Source: Actinomycetota bacterium (lineage in GTDB: Bacteria > Actinomycetota > Thermoleophilia > Gaiellales > Gaiellaceae). From it: a stretch of DNA of 5,733 nucleotides. Location: contig JACCRW010000189.1 of NCBI GenBank assembly GCA_013813345.1, positions 1 to 5,733 of the forward strand, written 5' to 3'. The notes beneath the pieces were generated by a model, which was given only the letters and a program-made list of their open reading frames with translations, did no database searches and was not told the origin of the DNA. The position numbers and the translations under genes are program-made. Positions 1-5,389 of the stretch are shown here, piece after piece (position 1 is the first letter of the stretch; each line of letters opens with the position of its first letter).

Positions 1-1564
1 GCTCGTCGATCGAGACGAGCACGACGAGCCGCGGCTTCTTCGCCGGCACGACGCCGACGAACGAGGCGACGTACTTCGAGGTCGAATAGCCACCGGACAC
101 GGGTTTCGCGGCCGTCCCCGTCTTCCCGGCGACCGTGTAGCCGGGCACGGCGGCCAGCGCGCCGGTACCGCCCTCCGCCGAGACGACGTCCCGGAGCATC
201 GTCATCACCTGTGCGGCAACGGTTCGGGAGACGACGCGACGGCTGGGTCGACGCTGCTGGCGCGTCCCGTGCACGCGGTCGACGAGGTAGGGCGTCTGAA
301 GGATCCCTCGGTTCGCGATCGCCGCGTATGCCGCCGCCATCTGGATCGGCGTCACCGCGATCCCCTGGCCGATCGGCACGTTCCCGATCGTCGAGCCCGA
401 CCAGTACGAGGGCAGGATCCCGCGCGACTCGCCTGGAGCGTCGATCCCCGACGGCTTGCCGAAGCCGAACCGGCCGATCCAGTCGACGAGGCGCGGCTGG
501 CCGAGCAGTTGCGCGAGCGTGATCGTGCCCACGTTCGACGACTGGGAGAGGATCTGGGCGACCGTCATCCGTTGGGTCTCCCGCGGCTCGTGCTCGTGGA
601 TCACGCGGTCGGCCACCTGGATCGAGGTCTCGAGCGTGAAGCGCGAGGACGGCGAGACGAGCTTCTCGGAGAGTGCGGCCGAGACGGTCACGAGCTTGAA
701 GGTCGATCCTGGCTCGTAGGTGTCGGTGACCGCGCGGTTGCGGCGCCGGTCGGCCGAGGCCTTGCCGAAGCGATTCAGGTCGAAGCCGGGTGCGGTTGCC
801 ATCGCGAGCACTGCGCCCGTCTGCGGGTCGAGCACGAGCGCGGTACCCGCTTTCGCCCGCGAGTCTCGCACGGTGTCGCGCAGTACCTGCTCGGCCTGCG
901 CCTGGAGCCGGTGGTCGAGCGTGAGGACGACGTTCTTGCCCGGCCGCTCGGCCCGCGTCGCGATCACGTCGATCGAGCGACCCAGCGGATCCTTGACGAT
1001 CGTCTCACTGCCGGGCCTGCCGGCCAGCAAGCGGTCGAGCGAGCGCTCGAGCCCGTCGAGACCCCTGTTGTCGATCCCGGCGAAGCCGAGGACATGGGCC
1101 GCAACTCCGCGCTGCGGATAGGTGCGGAGCTCTTCCGCGTAGAAGCCGAGGCCGGAAAGACGCTGCCGCTCCAGCGCTGCCGCTTGGGTCGGGTCGGCCT
1201 TGCGCTTGACGTAGATGAAGTGCCGCCTGCGATCGGCGAGCCGCTCGTAGAGCTTGTTCGCGTCGAGGTCGAGCGCTTTCGCGGCGGCGATCGCGACGCG
1301 ACGCGGCTCCCGGATCTGGCGCGGATCGGCGTAGACGGTCGTCGCCTGCTCGCCGATCGCGAGAGGCTCGCCGCTTCGGTCGGAGATCGTGCCGCGACCC
1401 GCCGGGATCTCAATCGTGACCTTGTGCTGGCTCGACGCGATCCGACCGAGCGTTCCAGCCTGAACTCCCTGGAGCCAGACGGCGCGCGCGAGCGTGCCCG
1501 CGAAGACGAGCAGCGAGAGCGCCAGGAGTAGGCGGATGCGCCTATTGGAGGTGCGGAGGATCAC
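1..1564 (-). CDS. ftsI: Class B penicillin-binding protein FtsI/PBP3-like (septal transpeptidase), 3' end cut by window
   Basis: Peptidoglycan D,D-transpeptidase that cross-links septal wall at the division site, anchored in the inner membrane with its catalytic part outside. 521 residues are visible and the C-terminus runs off the left edge. A short basic N-terminus precedes one membrane segment (about residues 10-30). The class B pedestal motif RGTISDRSGEPLA is at 57-69. The transpeptidase domain has all three active-site motifs in order: STFK (287-290, Ser287 nucleophile), SSN (342-344) and KTG (481-483). Probably only some tens of residues are missing, so the presence of C-terminal PASTA repeats cannot be judged. 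The start is GTG at 1564, 10 nt after the ftsL stop; I found no other ATG, GTG or TTG in frame close by, upstream or before the membrane segment. Position after mraZ, rsmH and an FtsL-like gene fits ftsI of the dcw cluster. A sporulation or elongation class B paralogue is less likely given the context. Confidence 0.95.
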   Translation of the reverse strand, partial: MILRTSNRRIRLLLALSLLVFAGTLARAVWLQGVQAGTLGRIASSQHKVTIEIPAGRGTISDRSGEPLAIGEQATTVYADPRQIREPRRVAIAAAKALDLDANKLYERLADRRRHFIYVKRKADPTQAAALERQRLSGLGFYAEELRTYPQRGVAAHVLGFAGIDNRGLDGLERSLDRLLAGRPGSETIVKDPLGRSIDVIATRAERPGKNVVLTLDHRLQAQAEQVLRDTVRDSRAKAGTALVLDPQTGAVLAMATAPGFDLNRFGKASADRRRNRAVTDTYEPGSTFKLVTVSAALSEKLVSPSSRFTLETSIQVADRVIHEHEPRETQRMTVAQILSQSSNVGTITLAQLLGQPRLVDWIGRFGFGKPSGIDAPGESRGILPSYWSGSTIGNVPIGQGIAVTPIQMAAAYAAIANRGILQTPYLVDRVHGTRQQRRPSRRVVSRTVAAQVMTMLRDVVSAEGGTGALAAVPGYTVAGKTGTAAKPVSGGYSTSKYVASFVGVVPAKKPRLVVLVSIDE

Positions 1565-1574
1565 CTCAGCACGA

Positions 1575-1952
1575 TCATCGCGGAGTGGGCGCGAGCTGCA
1601 CGTATGCGGTGGTGTTCGGGTCGGCCGGGACGAGGCCTAGCCGCTGTCGCGCCTGCGCCTCGATCCGGGCGGCCGCAGCCGCGCTCGAGAGTTGCGAGCT
1701 GAGCCGCGCGTTGTCGGCGCGGAGCTGGATCCGCTCGCGGCCGAGCTCGTCGAGCCGGACGTTGAGCTGCAGGACTGCGACGTTGACGGCGACGACACCC
1801 CCGAGAAGAGCCCCGAGGACGACGATCCAGAGGACGCCGCCGAAAGCGCGCGGGCGGGCGACGGGACGGGTCGCGGGCTTTCGGCGCGGCCGCGGCCGTG
1901 GGAGGGCGTGCGCGTGGGCGTCCGCCGACCGGGCTGTCGCGATGCTGCTCAT
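1575..1952 (-). CDS. ftsL: FtsL-like cell-division protein (single-pass membrane, septum-formation family)
   Basis: Small bitopic divisome protein of 125 residues. In the known complex FtsL pairs with FtsB/DivIC and FtsQ and activates FtsWI. The layout is seen directly: a basic, Arg/Pro-rich cytoplasmic tail (1-36), one hydrophobic membrane helix (about 37-60), then a heptad-like stretch with leucines and charges (62-92) consistent with an extracytoplasmic coiled coil. A short ending follows, with an IEAQARQRLGLVPAD segment (97-111) of the type found in FtsL/DivIC proteins. The assignment rests on architecture and on the position between rsmH and ftsI, because FtsL sequences diverge strongly. 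The ATG overlaps the rsmH stop as ATGA (1949-1952), indicating translational coupling, and an AAGG lies just upstream of the start. Confidence 0.87.
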   Translation of the reverse strand: MSSIATARSADAHAHALPRPRPRRKPATRPVARPRAFGGVLWIVVLGALLGGVVAVNVAVLQLNVRLDELGRERIQLRADNARLSSQLSSAAAAARIEAQARQRLGLVPADPNTTAYVQLAPTPR

Positions 1953-2905
1953 ACCTTGAGCGCCACGCGGAGCTTCGCGGAGGCGGAGCGGGGGTTCTGC
2001 TCGAGCTCGCGAGCGCCGGGCCGGATCGGCTTGCGGGTCAGGTCGCGGAGGATCGGCTCGTGGCCGCAGACGCAGATCGGGAAGTCGGGCGGGCAGGTAC
2101 AGCCGCGGGCCTCCAGGCGGATGTACTGCTTGACGATCCGGTCTTCGAGCGAGTGGAAGCTGATCACGGCGAGCCGGCCGCCCGGCCGAAGCATCCGCAC
2201 CGCGGCGGGAAGCGCGGCCTCGAGTGCGCCGAGCTCGTCGTTGACCGCGATCCGCAGCGCCTGGAAGACGCGCTTGGCGGGATGTCCTTCGCCGAAACGC
2301 GCCGGCGTCGGGATCGCATGCTTGATCGTCTCCGCCAGATCGCTCGTCCGCTCGAACGGGCGCTCGGCGCGGCGGCGCACGATCGCGCGGGCGATCGGCC
2401 GGGCGTAGCGCTCCTCCCCGAAGCGGCGGAAGATCAGCGCCAGCTCGCGTTCCTCGGCCTCGTTGACGAGGGCGCGGGCCGAGAGCTCGGCCGAGGGATC
2501 CATGCGCATGTCGAGCGGCGCGTCCGCGGCATAGGAGAAGCCGCGCTCGGGCCGGTCGACCTGCATCGAGGAGACGCCGAGGTCGAGCAGGATCGCGTCC
2601 GCTTGGACATCGTTCGCCGCAAGCTGGCCGAGCACGACTGAGAACTCGCCGCGGAGGAGCCGAGCCTGCACACCGGTCCGGGACTTGAAGCGGTCGAAGT
2701 ACGCGCGCACGGACGGATCCCGGTCGATCGCGATCAGCTTTCCTTCCCCTTCGAGGTCGGCCGCGAGCAGGCTCGAATGGCCGCCCGCGCCGAAGGTCGC
2801 ATCGATCACCGTCTCGCCCGGCCGGACGGCGAGCTGCTCGCGCACCTCCTCCGAGAGGACGGGGACGTGATCAGAGGCGCTTGTCTGCAAGACGTTCGGC
2901 AACAT
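1949..2905 (-). CDS. rsmH: 16S rRNA (cytosine(1402)-N(4))-methyltransferase RsmH (MraW)
   Basis: SAM-dependent enzyme that N4-methylates C1402 of 16S rRNA in the decoding centre. 318 residues, the usual length (about 313 in E. coli). The HVPVL motif near the N-terminus is at 13-17, SAM-binding motif I (DATFGAGGHS) at 35-44, AIDRD at 59-63, LLDLGVSS at 106-113, RGFSY at 121-125, LDMRMD at 131-136, HPAKRVFQALRIAVNDEL at 208-225 and ISFHSLEDRIVK at 248-259. A cluster of four cysteines (Cys269, 271, 278, 280) lies near the C-terminus. I chose ATG 2905 over the longer open frame (to 3016) because an AAGGGAG ribosome site lies about 8 nt upstream and because conserved sequence begins about 12 residues after it. 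The extra N-terminal residues of the longer frame look non-conserved and lie inside mraZ. The gene overlaps the end of mraZ by 35 nt and the start of ftsL by 4 nt. Confidence 0.96.
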   Translation of the reverse strand: MLPNVLQTSASDHVPVLSEEVREQLAVRPGETVIDATFGAGGHSSLLAADLEGEGKLIAIDRDPSVRAYFDRFKSRTGVQARLLRGEFSVVLGQLAANDVQADAILLDLGVSSMQVDRPERGFSYAADAPLDMRMDPSAELSARALVNEAEERELALIFRRFGEERYARPIARAIVRRRAERPFERTSDLAETIKHAIPTPARFGEGHPAKRVFQALRIAVNDELGALEAALPAAVRMLRPGGRLAVISFHSLEDRIVKQYIRLEARGCTCPPDFPICVCGHEPILRDLTRKPIRPGARELEQNPRSASAKLRVALKV

Positions 2906-3305
2906 CGTCTGCGCTCCCTTCGAACGAGGTGACCTGGGCGGCCCAGGAGGTGCGATTCCAGATCTCGAGGTGATCGCGGACACCCGCAACGACGGCTTCG
3001 CGCCCGAGGCCCGCATATGTCACGAGCGCAGGCGGCACGAGCACGCGACCCTGCTTGTCGAGTGCGGCGTCGGTACCGGCGGCGAAGAGATGGCGCATCA
3101 GCTGACGTGCCTCCTTCGAAAGAGGATCGAGCGGCGCCAGGCGCTCCTCGACCCGCGCATACCAGTCGGCGCGGGCGAACACGTCGAGACAGGAGTCGAT
3201 CCCTCGCGTGAGGACGACGCCGTCTGCGAACGCATCGCGAAACCGGGCCGGCAACGTGAGCCGGCTCTTGTCGTCGATGGAGTGCTCGTATTCGCCGAAG
3301 AACAT
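2871..3305 (-). CDS. mraZ: Transcriptional regulator MraZ (first gene of dcw operon)
   Basis: DNA-binding regulator that in other bacteria binds repeats in its own promoter and controls the division/cell-wall operon. 144 residues, normal for the family. It carries the expected tandem AbrB-like (SpoVT/AbrB fold) half-domains. The first has the signature DDKSRLTLPARFR (11-23); the second has LDKQGRVLVPPAL (82-94) followed by YAGLGREAVVAGV and the family's EIW motif (114-116). An AGGTGG ribosome site sits about 6 nt before the ATG. It is the promoter-proximal gene of mraZ-rsmH-ftsL-ftsI. The four phased AGTGG boxes just upstream are its likely operator, which supports both the identification and autoregulation. 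Confidence 0.96.
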   Translation of the reverse strand: MFFGEYEHSIDDKSRLTLPARFRDAFADGVVLTRGIDSCLDVFARADWYARVEERLAPLDPLSKEARQLMRHLFAAGTDAALDKQGRVLVPPALVTYAGLGREAVVAGVRDHLEIWNRTSWAAQVTSFEGSADDVAERLADKRL

Positions 3306-3338
3306 CGTCGCCCACCTGTCTCGCTCATACTCGTTCCG

Positions 3339-3373
3339 CCACTTTCCCCCACTCTAATCCACTAATCCCCACT
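3339..3373 (-). promoter_or_regulatory. Predicted MraZ operator: four AGTGG direct repeats at 10-bp period
   Basis: On the minus strand AGTGG occurs at 3373-3369, 3363-3359, 3353-3349 and 3343-3339. The four copies have identical orientation and an exact 10-bp step, so all face the same side of the helix. Known MraZ operators in E. coli and mycoplasmas are tandem GTGG/TGGG-type boxes at about this spacing directly upstream of mraZ. A further GTGG at 3380-3377 is 8 bp from the first box and out of phase. The array overlaps the predicted core promoter, so bound MraZ would be expected to block RNA polymerase. The repeats are seen directly; the binding is inferred. Confidence 0.88.
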
Positions 3374-3379
3374 TGTCCA
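3351..3379 (-). promoter_or_regulatory. Predicted sigma70-type promoter of the mraZ-rsmH-ftsL-ftsI operon
   Basis: Reading the minus strand, a -35-like TGGACA (3379-3374) is followed after exactly 17 nt by a -10-like TAGAGT (3356-3351), which fits the actinobacterial TAnnnT pattern. Transcription would start near 3344, giving a leader of roughly 40 nt before the mraZ ATG at 3305. Two AGTGG boxes lie in the spacer and one overlaps the -10. This is a motif match only; the operator position supports it. Confidence 0.6.
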
Positions 3380-3410
3380 CCCCTCCGCCGGTGTTCTTGC
3401 CTGCGAACGC

Positions 3411-3486
3411 GTCAGCGGCCGCTGACAGGGACAGTCCCTGTCAACCCACGCTGACGGCTCCGGTGTCCCTGTCAGCGTGCGCTGAC
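3411..3486. repeat. 76-bp compound palindromic element (REP-like; possible pfkB transcription end)
   Basis: A dense set of dyads fills the gap after the kinase stop codon. A perfect 16-bp palindrome, GTCAGCGGCCGCTGAC (3411-3426), recurs 60 bp later as GTCAGCG-TG-CGCTGAC (3471-3486). Between them lies a second dyad with 9-bp arms around a single A (3424-3432 and 3434-3442). CACGCTGAC (3447-3455) also pairs with GTCAGCGTG (3471-3479). Taken whole, 3411-3433 and 3464-3486 form a 23-bp inverted repeat with 21 matching positions around a 30-nt loop. No T-run follows on either strand, so it is not a classic intrinsic terminator. It could still fold in RNA at the end of the kinase transcript, or be a small dispersed repeat. 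Confidence 0.85.
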
Positions 3487-3488
3487 GA

Positions 3489-4301
3489 CTACGGCGCGAG
3501 GGGGGCCGCGAAGACGCCACGGCCCGTGAGCGCTGCGGCTCCGCAGCGGGCCGCGAAGTCGAGCGCGTCGGACGTCGGCAGACCCTGCGCGAGCGCGAAG
3601 GTGAGCCCGGCGGCGAAGCAGTCGCCGCAGCCGTAGGCGTCTTCGATCGGCCGAGACGGCGGAGTCGCCGTGTAAGGGCCGCCCGGTTGCGCCCAGCCGC
3701 CGAGCGCCCCCGCGGTCGAGACCACGAGTCGCGGCGGCGGCTCGAGCTCGCCCGGCTGGTAGCGCTCGCTCTCGTCCTCGCCGCTCCCGACGAGCGCGTC
3801 GAGCTCTACTCCGCTCGTCCGCAGCGCCCCGAGCTCGCGCGCGGTCGCCACGAGAATCGGAGCGCGTCGCGCGTGACGGAGCGCTCCCAGATCTCCGCTG
3901 ACGAAGTAGACGGCATCGGCACGAGCAAGCGATTCCCACGGGAGCACGGCGTCTGCGCCGAGCGGTCTCAGCTTCTCTCCGAGCACGGTGATCGTTCGCT
4001 CCCCTTGCTCGTCCACGTGGCAGAACGCCCGCCGCTGCGGCTCGGGACGGAAGGCCGCCTGCATCTGGACACCCGCTCCCATGAGCTCTGCGTGCGCTCG
4101 CCGGCCGAGCTCGTCGTCACCGAGGACGGTGAAAAGCGACGCCTCCGCGCCGAGCCGAGCGAGCTGCAACGCGGCGACCGCCCCGCCGCCGCCCGCCTGC
4201 GCCCAGGTCCCGTGGGCGTGAACGATCCCGCCGGGCCGTGGCACCGCCTCGACGCGGGCGAACTCGACCCACTCGACATGGCCAACGACGGAAATGTGCA
4301 T
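3489..4301 (-). CDS. PfkB-family (ribokinase-like) carbohydrate/nucleoside kinase, substrate unknown
   Basis: Predicted ATP-dependent sugar or nucleoside kinase of the ribokinase fold, cytoplasmic. 270 residues, short for the family (E. coli ribokinase is 309). The N-terminal strand is ISVVGHVEWVEF (3-14). A glycine-rich substrate-binding segment with GGGG (37-40) is followed by AVAALQLARLG, the usual PfkB signature-1 region. Near the C-terminus DAYGCGDCFAAG (221-232) is PfkB signature 2: the anion hole GCG and catalytic base Asp227, with Cys where many members have Ala. I chose ATG 4301 because the family N-terminus begins there; the open frame continues upstream but would run through the divergent sigma-factor gene. 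Only a weak GAGAG precedes the start. The gene reads toward mraZ but is separated from it by the palindromic element and the mraZ promoter, so it is probably its own transcription unit. The substrate cannot be told from the sequence. Confidence 0.87.
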   Translation of the reverse strand: MHISVVGHVEWVEFARVEAVPRPGGIVHAHGTWAQAGGGGAVAALQLARLGAEASLFTVLGDDELGRRAHAELMGAGVQMQAAFRPEPQRRAFCHVDEQGERTITVLGEKLRPLGADAVLPWESLARADAVYFVSGDLGALRHARRAPILVATARELGALRTSGVELDALVGSGEDESERYQPGELEPPPRLVVSTAGALGGWAQPGGPYTATPPSRPIEDAYGCGDCFAAGLTFALAQGLPTSDALDFAARCGAAALTGRGVFAAPLAP

Positions 4302-4346
4302 CCGGCAACTCTCACAGATACGAGGCGACGGACGTTTCGGAGGATG
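4302..4346. other. Short divergent intergenic region between kinase and sigma-factor genes
   Basis: Only about 45 bp separate the two divergent start codons, so the promoters of both genes must overlap each other or extend into the coding regions. The plus-strand GGAGG at 4339-4343 is the ribosome site of the sigma-factor gene. I see no convincing -35/-10 pair for either direction and no clear ECF-type GGAAC/CGT promoter. Confidence 0.6.
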
Positions 4347-4832
4347 ATGAGCGCAATGGCCGCCATTCCTCCGTTCGAGCGGTTCTACCTCGAACAGCGC
4401 GAGATCGTGCTCGGCTTCCTGCGCAAGCGGCTGGCCCGCGACGCCGCCGAGGATGCGTTCCAGGAGACCTTTCTCCGCGCGCTCCGCGCCTACGACCGGC
4501 TCGAGCACGGCGAGCACTTGCGCGCTTGGGTGCTGACGATCGCGGCCAGGATCGCGATCGACACCGGCTGCCGAACGCGGCCGACAGCCCACGAGTTACC
4601 CGAGCTACAGGTTGTCGACGGGCGGCCTGCCTATGCCGAGATCGAACACCTGGCCGATCGGCTGCCACCGACCGAGCGGGCAGCCGTCGTGCTCCGCTAT
4701 GCCTACGACCTCGCCTACGACGACATCGCGACCGCACTCGGCTCGAGCCCGGAGGCGGCTCGCCAGGCCGCGTCGTCCGGAATCCGTCGTCTACGTGCCC
4801 AAACCGAATCACCACCGGGAGGAACGTCATGA
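4347..4832 (+). CDS. ECF-like sigma-70 family RNA polymerase sigma factor
   Basis: Small two-domain sigma factor of 161 residues that would direct RNA polymerase to a limited regulon. Region sigma2 spans about 10-77 and includes the core-binding DAAEDAFQETFLRALRAYDRL (32-52) and RAWVLTIAARIAID (59-72). A short linker leads to region sigma4 (about 100-150): LPPTERAAVVLRYAYDLAYDDIATALG, then the recognition helix SSPEAARQAASSGIRRLR (133-150). There is no C-terminal extension. The start is uncertain: GGAGG at 4339-4343 is 3 nt from ATG 4347 and 12 nt from ATG 4356, and ATG 4344 is also in frame. The stop overlaps the alkyltransferase start as ATGA (4829-4832), so the two are probably co-translated. 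No anti-sigma gene is adjacent, which leaves the control of this factor open. The pairing suggests a link to alkylation damage, as an inference only. Confidence 0.9.
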   Translation: MSAMAAIPPFERFYLEQREIVLGFLRKRLARDAAEDAFQETFLRALRAYDRLEHGEHLRAWVLTIAARIAIDTGCRTRPTAHELPELQVVDGRPAYAEIEHLADRLPPTERAAVVLRYAYDLAYDDIATALGSSPEAARQAASSGIRRLRAQTESPPGGTS

Positions 4833-5389
4833 ATGTCACCACGGAGCTCGACCGGCGCTTTCGAGACGCCGCGGCCGCAGAGAATCTGCTCGACGTCGGC
4901 TTCGACGTCGTCGACTCGCCGATCGGCCCGCTCCTCGTCGCCGCCACCAGCCGCGGACTCTGTCGCGTCTGGTTCAAGCCGGACCCGGAGCAGCAGCTCG
5001 ACTCGCTCGCGCGTACCTTCGGGCCGCGGGTCCTCCGCTCTCACGCCTCGGTCGAGGGCGCTCACCGTCAGCTCGACGAGTACTTCGGAGGTCGTCGCGA
5101 GAGCTTCGAGCTCGACGTCGACCTGCGCGTAGCCGCTCCCTTCGCCCGGCATGTGCTGGAGGAGCTCTCGCGCGTCCCGTACGGGCAGACGACGACGTAC
5201 GGCGCGCTCGCCGCCCGCGTCGGCGCACCGAGCGCCGCGCGCGCCGTCGGCACCGTGATGAACCGGAACCCGATCCCGATCGTGCTTCCCTGCCACCGCG
5301 TCGTCGGCGCGAACGGCAGCCTCACCGGCTACGCCGGCGGCCTCGACGTGAAGGAGCGGCTGCTGCGCCTCGAAGGGGCGATGCTCTAG
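4829..5389 (+). CDS. ogt: Methylated-DNA--[protein]-cysteine S-methyltransferase (Ogt/MGMT type)
   Basis: Suicide DNA-repair protein that transfers the alkyl group from O6-alkylguanine (and O4-alkylthymine) to its own cysteine. 186 residues: an N-terminal domain (about 23-95) and the DNA-binding/catalytic domain (about 101-186). The active-site motif PCHRVV is at 154-159 with acceptor Cys155 and His156. By alignment with human AGT (offset of 10), the equivalents of Tyr114, Arg128, Asn137 and Glu172 are present as Tyr124, Arg138, Asn147 and Glu182. All key residues are intact, so it should be active. It lacks the Ada-type N-terminal zinc/regulatory domain and HTH, so it is not itself a regulator. 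A strong GGGAGGA ribosome site precedes the ATG, which overlaps the sigma-factor stop. The stop codon overlaps that of the convergent response-regulator gene. Confidence 0.96.
   Translation: MNVTTELDRRFRDAAAAENLLDVGFDVVDSPIGPLLVAATSRGLCRVWFKPDPEQQLDSLARTFGPRVLRSHASVEGAHRQLDEYFGGRRESFELDVDLRVAAPFARHVLEELSRVPYGQTTTYGALAARVGAPSAARAVGTVMNRNPIPIVLPCHRVVGANGSLTGYAGGLDVKERLLRLEGAML

Noticed and set aside
269..1531. 420-residue plus-strand open frame
   Set aside because: It lies antisense to ftsI, which has all penicillin-binding motifs. The translation is Arg/Asp/Glu-rich low-complexity sequence typical of the opposite strand of high-GC genes.
1692..2641. Long plus-strand open frames opposite ftsL and rsmH
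   Set aside because: They are shadows of two well-supported minus-strand genes and show no recognisable domain.
3411..3486. CRISPR array or classic intrinsic terminator
   Set aside because: The repeats are palindromes with no regular unique spacers and no neighbouring cas genes, and neither strand has a T-run after a hairpin.
4304..4335. Possible autoregulated ECF promoter (GGCAACT ... CGT)
   Set aside because: The spacing is about 22 nt instead of 16-17 and the -35 is imperfect.
3687..4346. N-terminal extension of the sigma-factor frame, including an ATG at 4278
   Set aside because: The extension is antisense to the kinase gene and reads as low-complexity sequence. Sigma region 2 starts only after about 4370, and a ribosome site lies at 4339-4343.
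4302..4592. N-terminal extension of the kinase frame
   Set aside because: It would run antisense through the sigma-factor gene, and the PfkB fold begins at ATG 4301.
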